Shown here: positions 19,477-31,400 of the stretch, in pieces
Numbering within the stretch: position 1 is the stretch's first letter
How the letters are laid out: each line of letters begins with the position of its first letter
Assembly: GCA_911728455.2 (NCBI GenBank)
Contig: OU452225.1
Location: 7,414,106-7,478,105 of the forward strand
Direction of reading: 5' to 3'
Source of the DNA: Marthasterias glacialis
Taxonomy: Eukaryota; Echinodermata; Asteroidea; Forcipulatida; Asteriidae
DNA length: 64,000 bases
The notes under the pieces: model-generated
Told to the model about the DNA's origin: nothing
Seen by the model: the letters and a program-made list of their open reading frames with translations, nothing else
Databases searched by the model: none
Translations under genes and position numbers: made by a program

Positions 19477-22400
19477 TAATTGAAATATATTTAAAAATAT
19501 ATTTTAAATATAAAAATGCACATTCAATCATAAAAACAAATTCTTACTTCATCATGAAGAAATTTGAACATGTAACAATTAAATATAGAATTCCCACTAC
19601 TTTATTCTCATACTCTTACATGTCTAACTTTTGGCATTTGGTACATTTTGTACAGGAAGAAGCTTAGCTTTTAAGCTTAAAACTTGTCTTCTAAATAAGA
19701 AGGGTACCAGGCACAGTTGGTACATATGACAATATAATATGGCTGGTAACCTTATTCTGGTAAGCATAGTTTTGTTGTAGCTTTGCTACATAAAATGCTA
19801 AACAGCTCTATGAAATTTGGCCAAAGGCCAAAACTGAAGCCAAAGGCCCAATTTCGTGGAGCTGCTTACGCAGAAAATATTGCTTAAAAAATTTCTGCTC
19901 AGTAAAAATGAGCAGGATACCAGTCACTAATTGTACATGTGAAATGACATTTTGGCTGGTAACCTTATTCTGGTAAGCATAATACCAACCTGAACGTTGA
20001 AATCAGGAGAAACCAGGAGCAGAGCAGAGGATGCCGATTTAGAAGACAACAAACAGGCCTGGGGTATAAAACAAGATGATCAAGTGTTTAGGCACAGCCC
20101 TTCAGGATACAAGTGTGGACTCACAAGGCTTGACATTTTACAATGGACCACAGGCCCCTGAGGACAGTGATTTTAGTGTTGGCTGCCTACCTCGATGCAC
20201 GACAGGTGAACAGCAAAACTTTGATCTTGGAGATCACTGACCAGACTGGAATATTTCATTTTGTTTCAAGGTATTTCAGCTGTTTTGTTTCGTTAAACGG
20301 GGATTGTGAGTTCCACAATTATAATGCATTTGTTGATGAGATTTAAAATGAGCACCAAGACTGATGAAAAATTTTACACTAAAGTGAGGTGTTTCTTAAT
20401 ACTAAATGTGGCTTTGTTTTTGTTTTATTGGCTAGGGTGCAATATGCTTTTCTTATATTTTTTTGTTTTGCAATTACTATTGTATTTCTTATCAATTTTT
20501 AACTATTGTAATGACACTGTAATTTGACCTTCGGGTCACGAAGTTGTCAGTTTTAATAAAATTCATTTCAATTTAATTCAATTCAAAAATTAATGAGAAC
20601 CAACTCTGGTCTCTCCTGGGTGGCAAGAATGTCGGATGGTATGGTGGTTCCAGCAATTTTGTGAGCATCTTAAGTAGAGCCTAAAATATAAGGATTTTTC
20701 AACATAAAAAATGTTTAAGACATTACACTAATATCAAGATCTTGGTTTTGGAATACTTACAATGCCACTAGGAGGATGCTTTTCTCATGAACTTGATAAG
20801 AAAACAAGAAGAAAACCAAGGCACTGTTAACCTGGAAGATAAGAAGAAACTGTATGAGAATGAGCAGCCACTACTTCTAACAGACTACAGCTAGGCTTGA
20901 ACTTCATTAGAAAAATAAAGGGCACTTTTAATTTGAAATCTAAGGGGCAACAAGGCAGAAGTTTCTGTGGATTTTTAGGCCTTCAAGCAAAAATCAGCCT
21001 CAGACAGCTGAAGTGTTTTGAAATGGTATAAATATAAATACCATATTTTCCAGCATATACGACGCAGCCTATCTGACTTTAAAAGGTACAAAAACATATC
21101 TGCTGGTTATCTGACAGTGTGCCTTATGATCTGGTGTCGCTTGAGATCATTTTCTTAAATTAAAACCTACTTGCTGTAATAGTCATAAGCTACATATTGT
21201 ACGTCAAACAGATTATATAATGATTTCACAGAATATCCATCGTTTCTCTTAAAACACAATCTATATATATATTTTTTTAAGTAGGATTAAAATTCACTTT
21301 ACTTACAAAACAACACAACTCTATATTTCCTATAATGATTTTGTAATGCTCAAAACACACACTAGAAGTGTAAACTCAAAATATACACCAAAAATGTAAA
21401 TATGTCAGCTCAAATCATACAACAAAAATACAAACATAAGCTCAGAACATACAGTAAAGTTATGAAAATGTAACATCAATAAATACACCAACAAATACAA
21501 AAAGGTACATGTAAGCTCAAAAGAAAAAATGTCAAAGTATACACAAAGTATGTTTAAAAAATAAATATATTCAGTGTGTCAGAACAATGGTCCCTGTAAA
21601 CATTAGGGAATAATGTATTTGTGACGCGTTTTCACAAAATTAGACGAGGGGGTTATTTACACTTGACTTTAAAATTTGGATGTTATGGTTGGGATTTTTT
21701 TTTTTGCCTCCACCAAATTCCTTAGTAAAATTTCTTACCAAAGCATACTGGAACTTTAAGACACTATTTGCTGTTTTCGTCCCGGCCCTAAGTAGGTCAA
21801 CGGATAATGGCATCAAGCCACCTCCGGTTGTAAAAAGGCAGAGTTTGACCAAGGACTCCTGGGACATGACACTGCGTATCTTGACGACGACGTTGAGGCT
21901 GCACCAGACATTGGCCACTTTGTCCTGCAGGGTGGATGAGAGGTAAAGGTAGGCCATTGGTAATATCGGCAACACTGTTGCTACTGATAAAAGAAATTAC
22001 ACTCTGTGATTCAAGATAAGGTACAGTATTGGTTAGACTGCCACCAGTGGTAAGCTAACGGTCTTTGAACCTGGAACTGCAGAAGAAGCACAATCCCCGA
22101 AGGGGCTGCCCATTTTTTTATCTAATTTCATCTTAATATTGTTGACTTTTTTGTTGCTTTTTCAGAAGGGGGGAATAAAATGGGAAATCTCACCAAAAGG
22201 AGTGTTTAAAACATAAATTTCCACAGATTTACAAATACATTACATGGTATAAAGATAATGATGATAGAAAAACTTTCTTTGAAATATTTCTGCCTGAAGT
22301 GTTATCGTTTTAAAAAAATAAATGAAATAAGATCCAAAATTAGTTTTCGTCTCAGTGAGACGAAAACTATAGGAATGCGTACAAAAATGCCGAATGCATT

Positions 22401-25400
22401 TTTACCGTTTTCTTGCAAATCAAACAACGAAACGAGCTGAAATTTTAACAGATTGGTTTTATTACAAATATCTTGATTTGTGCAAAGAATGGAAACATTT
22501 ACAGTCAGTTTACCAATGTTGAGCTGAGGCTTTAAGGCAGTAAAGGGGGATGTTGGCACACTCAAAAACTTTCATTTTAATGTACTGGTATTTTATTTAG
22601 CATTTTACTTGAGCTCCGTACCCTTCCTCCCCCACCCCCCGCCCCTCCACCCACCCCTCTTGTAGCCTAACCCTCAAAATACATTTTCTGGGTGTGCTGC
22701 TGTGGTGTTTGGGTCATTTCCGGTCATTTGGGGAAGATACCTTCTTAAAAATGGCAGTCACTATGAAAGGCCTTTCTGCTGAGGAGACTAGTAAAAGTTT
22801 ACACTTGCCTCAAACAGGCCCCTGTTGAAAGGAAAAAGCCTCTGTAACGCCTGCATCAAGACGTTGAAGTCAAACAGGAATGGCAACCAACAGACCGCAA
22901 ACGTGCCGAGTACCACCGCCGCGATCTGAACCAGCTTCCAGAAACGGTACAAGAGCGGGAGCCTCGTTTCCCTGAAACCAAAGAATATTGACCCTCCGTC
23001 AAGACCTGCAACACTAATCCAGGCCTCGATCTTAAGAAAAACGGGGGCAGGCCAAATCTGAGAAATCGTACAAGGGCATTGCTGGCCAAGTTGGTAGTGA
23101 CAGTGCAATTTTTCTGAAGGGCATGCTGGCCAACTCGACAGGGCATGAGGCCAATGGCCTCGGTTAAGATCAAGGCCGGCAGACATGCAACTTGGACTTA
23201 ATAAAAAACGAGGAAATTCCAATCTTTACAAGACTTTGTACTTTTATACAGCGTTTTCCAATTTTCAATGGCATGAGAGTGAGGTGAAAAAATGAGGAAA
23301 TCGGCTTATCCGAGGAAAGGTTGCATGCCTGATAGATAATATCCATTTTAGGCCAATCTCTTCCTTCCGTCCTTCCTGCAAAGTGTTGCCTCACATGCAG
23401 GGCTGAGAATCAGTGCTGACAAAAAGGTCTGAAACTAGGATCAACATTTCAGGAGGTATGTTGAAATGATGGCATTTTCCACCTTTTGGTAACCCCTGGA
23501 GTTCTGGATTTTAAGGGGATTTTGGAAAAAGTATCCTCAGCACTAGAGGAGTGGATCATTTCTTGTATATCTAAAGAAAATAACATCTACTTTTTTTTAC
23601 CAGGCAAACACAAAAATGTCTGAATTCAGATAAAAGAATCTGAAATTTCTCATCTCTGCACATGTGTGAGGACAGGATGCACTGTGTTGCGCAGGGGACC
23701 AATCAAACAAAAGTACCAGTTCTTTTCAGAATCAACAGTTCCTCCAAGCCTAGATTACTTGCCCATGGTTGTCACACATAAACTTGTTATTGCTACTTTA
23801 TACACCATGCACAGCTTCAAATCTTACTGTATATTCAACTTCTGTTACAATTGCATCATTAGCTAATATGGCACACAACTTCCTATGAACAGAATGTTTG
23901 TGCTGGATGCACAAACATAGTTTCTTCACTTATTAATTTCACAGGACAAACACAAGGTACTGTACAAATTACATAAAAATAATACTATAAAACTTAAATT
24001 ACATGAGGTTGCAATAGATAATACTTGAATTATAAAGACAACAACAGAAGAAAAATACAACTGGAAAATGCAAAACAAAGACAGTGCCTTCTGAAGGGTT
24101 GCAAAAGAGCAGATTTGACATGTATCTGGTTGTTCTCCAAGCACTGCCAGACAAACAAATGAACACACCAAGGAACAAACTATGAACATCAAAAACACCA
24201 CTTACACAAATATAAAATAAAATAAATTACAATAATTAAACTATTTATAATAATAAACACTTAAAGCCCTTGCTCAACACTGGTAAACTGACTGTAAATG
24301 CTTCCTTTTTTTGCACAAATCAAGATGTATGTAATAAAACCAACCTGTGGAAATTTCAGCTCATTTCGTTGTTTCCATTTGCGAGAAAGCAATAGAAATA
24401 CATTCAGCATTTTTGTGCGTATTCTTCAGCAGAGTTTTGGTCTCACATGAGACAAAAATTACTTTTGGTTCTTATTTTATTTTTTATTCAAAAACGATAA
24501 CACTTCAGGCAGAAATGTTTAAAGAAACATTTTCTACCATCATTTTCTTTATACATGTACCATGCAAGGTATATATGTAAATCTGTGAACATTTATGTTT
24601 TTCTATCTTACCAATTTTGAGCTGGGGCTTTGAAAAATACAATCAACTTATACGACAAAACAACATGTAAAAGCAAGCAAGTAAAAGAAGAAGGAAAAAA
24701 CCTATCCTACTCACCATACACATCTTGAGAGAAGACAGCAGAAGAATGGCATGGCATGGTAGAGTTCCATCTGTTTGTAATTCAGCGCCAAGACAAAGGC
24801 CATCGACCCCAAGAGGTCATGATTGGTTGAAAGGGCCACTATAGCCCACAGCGCAAAGCCCAGGCTTGCGTTGTTGTATCTGATACAATCGTGAAGGTAA
24901 ACGATGGATTTTCATGTTGTCATCATCAATGAACATTATAATGCTCGTGAGTGTGACGTAATTGTACCGTAAGCCACGCCCACTTCACACGAACTGGCTA
25001 CAATGATTACCAGAACACCATTCATTGAGCTGTTTTTTTTTTATAGATGATTTTTGCGAGAGAAGTTTAATAATTGACTCTTACATACATTCTACAAAGC
25101 TTATAGCCCCAGCTCAACATTGGTAAGAAAGAAAAACATAAATGTTTACAGATTTACATATACCTTACATGGTATAGAGATAACGATGGCAGAAAACTTT
25201 CCTTGAAATATTTCTGCCTGAAGTGTTATCGTTTTTAAATAATGAATGAAATAAGATCCCAAATTAGTATTTTAAATCTGAGAAGACCTTAAAGCCCCAG
25301 CTCAACATTGGTAAACTGACTGACTGTAAATGCTTCCATCTTCTCAGAAAACTTTCCTTGAAATATTTCTGCCTGAAGTGTTATCGTTTTTAAATAATGA

Positions 25401-28400
25401 ATGAAATAAGATCCCAAATAAGTATTTTTGTTTCAGTGAGACCAAAACTCTGCCTATAAGGAATGCGTACAAAAATGCTGAATGCATTTTCACCGTTTTC
25501 TTACAAATCAAACAACGAAATGAGCTGACATTTTCACAGGTTGGTTTTATTACAAATATCTTGATTTGTGCAAAGAATGGAAGCATTTACAGTCAGTTTA
25601 CCAACGTTCAGCTGGGGCTTTAAGGTCTTCTCAGATTTAAAAGTTTCTGTCCTAAGAAATGTTTATGAATGATGAAATGGGTGGTTTTGGGTAAAATTAC
25701 ACAAGCAAACGTATGCCAGCTTTGGAGCTGGAAGCAGCGAAAACTTTGGGCTAGCATCAGATACGCACGGGTCTGACCCAATGACATACCAACAGGATAA
25801 CCCCTGTCACTAGGTCATTTATTTCATTCCCTGAACGATCTCAACTACCTGTGGGGAGTATAAACTTATCCGAGCAGCACTCGTTTATTGCGTGTTACAC
25901 CACTGCAGCTGGCCGCCGCGAGACAATAGCGCGTTAGTGCGCATATGTACCAATCAGCATGGAGGATTCACAGTGCCTGTGCGTCGACGAGCACGTGCGG
26001 CGGCCATAGCTGCGGTGGTGTAAACGCCCATGAACGAGCTGCTGGGTTTTGTCTGTACAGCCTGTGCTACAAAGCATGTAGTGCATCAAGCTTTTATCAA
26101 TCACATCTATGCTCTCGCAGGTACCCATTAGGGTGAAGAGAACCTGTGAGTAACTTTTGAGACACTGGTGGCAGCAGACACAACAGTCCTTTTTGACAGT
26201 TCTGAGCATGCGTACTACTGGTAAGAACCTAGTCTTGGTTCAAGACTCTCCTGGTACTGATATTTCCCACTATCCATCTCCTCCTCCTGGTACTGATATT
26301 TCCCATGATCCATTACCACAAGAGGGCGCGCTCTCACCATAGACCGCTATCACCCCGAGTCCGCTATCACATGGTGAGAGCGCGCCCTCTTGTGGTAATG
26401 GATCGTGGGAAATATCAGTACCAGGAGGAGGAGATGGATAGTGGGAAATATCAGTACCAGGAGAGTCTTGAACCAAGACTAGTAAGAACCGTGAAAACGG
26501 GCCATTCAGAAGTCTCCCATTATAGTTAAAATCATTCAACTAGTAACCTTAGTTTTTTTTTTTTTTTTTTTTTTTTTTTGTCTCATAAAATTACAGCCTA
26601 CACGTAGATAGAACTGAGTGAAAGGATACTGGAAATGGCCGTGGTCAATTACTATAAGTCCAGGGTACAAGAGGAAAATAGCAGCTATCATCAACTGGTT
26701 GGTCTCGGACCTCCGAGGAAGTGCCATGAAACAAAACGCTAACACGGCTGGGATGTATAACAACAGATCTACTGCTAAAACTGAATCAAACAACAGGATA
26801 AAACAGAGGGTACATCTACATTTAGAATAACATACAAGTAATGAATGCTGGTAGACTGCAGTGGTGAGAATATTTCCTGAGTTGAAAGATGTAATCATTT
26901 CATTTTTGAATGGAAATTTTCTCTCCATTGTAATGTACAAATGTCAAACATTTTTGGTTTTATATAACATCCGAGCAGATCTTTGTCATTTGGAGGAAAA
27001 AACAATTGACAAAATGAGTATTAGATGTTTTTTTTTACTGCTGTGTACAACGTGTGTACGTGCGTGGTGTGGTCTAGCCTGTAATAGTCAAAAAAGGATG
27101 GGAGGAAAATGCATGGTGAATAGTAACAAAACGCTAGGTTTATGACGTAGGCCATGTAATGCTTTGATTAACCCTAACTCCCTAGGTGTTTTTGCTAGAA
27201 ACCATACCAAATCCGCCAAAATCAATCAATTATTGTACAGTCAATATGCAACTGTACTGAATCAATCATTATCAACCAATGCACTTAATACTAAAAATTC
27301 TTTCAAATTGTTATACCATGGTATTAGACTGTGAACTTTTATTGGTCGAGAACCAATCACGTGACATAATACAAAATTTCACGTCTTCCCCAAAAAGTGA
27401 TGTTGTCGGGGTCCATTACCTAGATCGTCCTCAGAAAATTCATTCCATTGTCCCCATTGATATGTATATTGCAGTTAGCAATGCACCCGAGAAAGAGGTA
27501 GGTCATGTCGCCCGCGTCCATTACCTAGATCGTTTTCAAAATATTATTTCATCGTCCCCATTGATCTGTACAACCAGATTAGCGGTACTACCTGAGAAAG
27601 AAGTTACTATGCAACCACTGGTACTATGCACGCTACTGTACTTTTGATATGATGCTCGCGACAGGGACCAGTTGATGCATTTTGGTTGATAAAAAATTTG
27701 TAATCGATCGCCTGCTACCGCCATCTCCGCACTTTTGTTGTCAAAATAAATTATTAAGGGCCTTTTTAACAATCCTGCAATCTAATACCATGGTATAACA
27801 AAACAATTGTTGTCTGCTGTGTTATGTGGTCCATGCTGTTTTGGACACCCTCGGGGGCCGATGGTACCCTCGGCTTCGCCTCAGGTGCCATCTGCCCCCT
27901 CGGGTGTCCAAAACAGCACGGACCACATCACAGCAGACAACAATTGTATAATGTCCCAAAAGGGGTGAAAGACCAACTCCATCAAAATCAACCAAATGTT
28001 AATTTGGTGGTGTACTGGATCAATCAAAATCAAGCAGAACCAGCCGATTGATTTTGATGGATTTACTACCGTTAGGGCTAATGAATGCCGTGTGACCATC
28101 AATCCTCCAATCAAAAGACAAGGATCTACTTGGGTGTTATGTTATACACATATGGACTGGCAATGAGGTCACTAGTGCACGTCTATGCATCCCGAGGGAC
28201 TGTGAGTGACCAGAAGAGGGTCGTGTTTCCACCGAGGCCGAAGGCAGAAAATCATTGGCCCAATCAAGGCCAAGTTTGCTGAACGTGATGATGACAGTGA
28301 GTTTTTAGCAATAGAACACTTGTTTGATGATATTGTGAACAAATCTGGGTGGCAAATGGCAAAAGACATTTCTCTTATGACATCACATCCGTGAGTTTTG

Positions 28401-31400
28401 CCAACCTTAGTTATTGTTGGTTGACAAAAGTCAGGCAGCCTTCACTGCAAAAGAATAACTTATTTATTTAAAGCAAAGGCTACAAAATTACCCATATCAT
28501 TGATAATTCAATTGTGCAACCAAAAACAAATATATACATAAAAAATACATGTCGGCCAGGTGCATTTTCCCCATTTCTGTGTCAAATATGTAATGTGCTC
28601 TTACATGTCTTTTACTTATCTAACAAAAATATAAATACACTCAATGGGAGAAGAATAATGCTGGTAATTAAAAGTCTGTCTTTACCTGTGTACCTCATAA
28701 AAAGTTTATGATCATAGCTTTCATATCCTCTAGAAGAATTCAACTCTGTCCATTCAGGGTTGATCTTATTCGCCCTGTAAAAACAAGCAACATTGGAATA
28801 ATACACTGTACATGGTGTTAATCTAGAACAATATTGTCATTTTCCTCGTATCATTAGGAGTGGCATGGCCGAGTGGTCTAGTCCGCCGAACTTAAGTTCT
28901 GCAGTTTACAAAATGTGGGTTCGAATCCCTGCCTGGCCAGTTGCGACACTTGTGTCCTTGGGCAAGACACTTTATCATAATTGCTTTGTCCTTTGGATGG
29001 GACGTTAAGCCGTAGGTCATGTGTACTAGGATGGGTAGTGCACGTAAAAGAACTCAGAACACTTTATTGTGAAAGAGTAGGGGTTTGACTTGGTTTTTCT
29101 GGCTCAGATAGAAAGCATCCTTATCTACAGTTTTCCTGAGGCTTCCGAGCACAGTGATTTAGTGCACTTTTCAGGCATCCTTGGTTTCATGACCAGAAAT
29201 TAATAATGATAAATAATAACCACTTAGTTCGGTAACATGCACATTCTATTAACCTCCCTGGCCCAGCCAGGTCTTAGTGACATCAGCACCTGTGATAGTA
29301 GGCCACTGTGAGATGTCCAGTGTCCACATTCGGATACCTTCAGTCAACATTGTGTGGGCTCTGGATTTCATTAGATCTGGTACGGCAGCTATTGCGTTGG
29401 GTGGATTGGGTGGGTTGGCTGGATTCTTAGTGAATTGGGTAGACTGCTTGGCAGATTGAGTGGGTTCCTAGTGGTCTGGGTAGATACCCAGTAGAACGGG
29501 TAGATTCCCAGTCAGCCAGTAGACTGGGTGGATTCCCAGTAGACTGGGTAGATTCCCAGTGGACTGGGTGGATTCCCAGTAGACTGGGTGGATTTCTAGT
29601 GGGGTAGATACCCAGTAGACCAGGTAGATTCCCAGTCAGCCAGTACACTGGGCGGATTCCCAGTAGACTGGGTGGATTCCTAGTGGACTGGATAGATACC
29701 CAGTAGACTGGGTGGATTCCTAGTGGACTGGGTAGATACCCAGTAGACCGGGTAGATTCACAGTCAGCCAGTAGACTGGGTAGATTCCCAGTAGACTGGG
29801 TGGATTCCCAGTAGACTGGGTGGATTCCCAGTAGACTGGGTGGATTCCTAGTGGACTGGGTAGATACCCAGTAGACCGGGTAGATTCCCAGTCAGCCAGT
29901 AGACTGGGTGGATTCCCAGTAGACTGGGTGGATTCCTAGTGGACTGGATAGATACCCAGTAGACTGGGTGGATTCCTAGTGGACTGGATAGATACCCAGT
30001 AGACTGGGTAGATTTCCAGTCAGCCAGTAGACTGGGTGGATTCCCAGTGGACTGGGTGAATTCCTAGTTGACTGGGTAGATTCCCAGTGGACTGGGTGAA
30101 TTCCTAGTTGACTGGGTAGATCCCCAGTGGACTGGGTGAATTCCTAGTTGACTGGGTAGATTCCCAGTGGACTGGGTGGATTCCCGGTGGACTGGGTAGA
30201 TTCCCAGTGGACTGGGTGGATTCCCGGTGGACTGGGTGGATTCCCAGTGGACTGGATGGATTCCCTGTGGATTCGGTAGATTCCCAGTGGACTAGGTAGA
30301 TTCCTAGTGGATTGGGTAGACTACCTACTGGACTCACTGGATTCCTTGGTGAACTGGTGGATTCCTTATTGGCCCAAGCATCCCCCAACATAGGGGAATG
30401 GAATAAATTTATTCTCCCCAAAACCAATGATATATTTTCCCTTTATTAAATACTTACACAATCCCACACAGCCAGCTGTGATATGCAGTAAGAGGTGGAT
30501 AGTCCAGACCCCAGTACTGTAGGTCGTTCCTGGTGCTATTTCTATACCTAACGGAAAGATCATTTCATAAAAATATGTAAGGTCAGAACCATCTGTTATC
30601 ATAAACCTGTAATTGACCTTCCTAGTATTTTTTAAAAATTTCCCAGTCAGTTTACCAACCATTTCAAAACATTCAACTTCTTGAGAGTGAGTTAAGTATC
30701 CACGGTGTATACGTTCGCCACATGATTTTGCCGGCTGGCACAGCTTATCTCTCCATCATTCAAAACCACAGCGGATGATATTGAATGGTCAGACAGTAGG
30801 AGGGTTGACTGTGTATTGTGTAGCTGTATGCACTTCATGATATCATATTGCAGGCTGGCACAGCTTATCTCTCCATCATTCAAAACCACAGCGGATGATA
30901 TTGAATGGTCAGACAGTAGGAGGGTTGACTGTGTATTGTGTAGCTGTATGCACTTCATGATATCATATTGCAGGCTGGCTTAGTTTATCTATCATTTAAA
31001 ACCGCAGTGGATGGTATGGTCAGTCTGTAGGAGGGTTGACTGTGTACCATCACATGATACCATAATATTGTGAGCTGACTAACCATTCAAAACCACAGTG
31101 GATGATACTGAATGGTCACGTCAGACAGTAGGAAGGTTTAAATAATGAAACTCAAAATGACACTGTGACGAGAAATAGATGTTTGGCATGACATATTGCC
31201 AATCTTGGTGGTCTAGTTGGTAAGACATCTGCTCTAGAACGGCAAAGGTCATGGGTTCGAATATCACCCGAGTAATATGCCTTGTGATTTTTTTTCACAG
31301 AACTTGGGGAAGTACTGAGTATACAGTGCTTTTAAAACACATTAGTGGCGTATGGGTAAAACATAAAAATATTCTTTGATCCCTGATGCAAGTTTAACAT

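Noticed and set aside
29396..30365. CRISPR-like array
   Set aside because: Contiguous tandem repeats without spacers in a eukaryotic intron.
29427..30427. Minus-strand open frames of 73-107 codons with WESTQSTGN repeats
   Set aside because: They are translation of the 20-bp minisatellite inside an ALG6 intron; no start context, splice support or domain.
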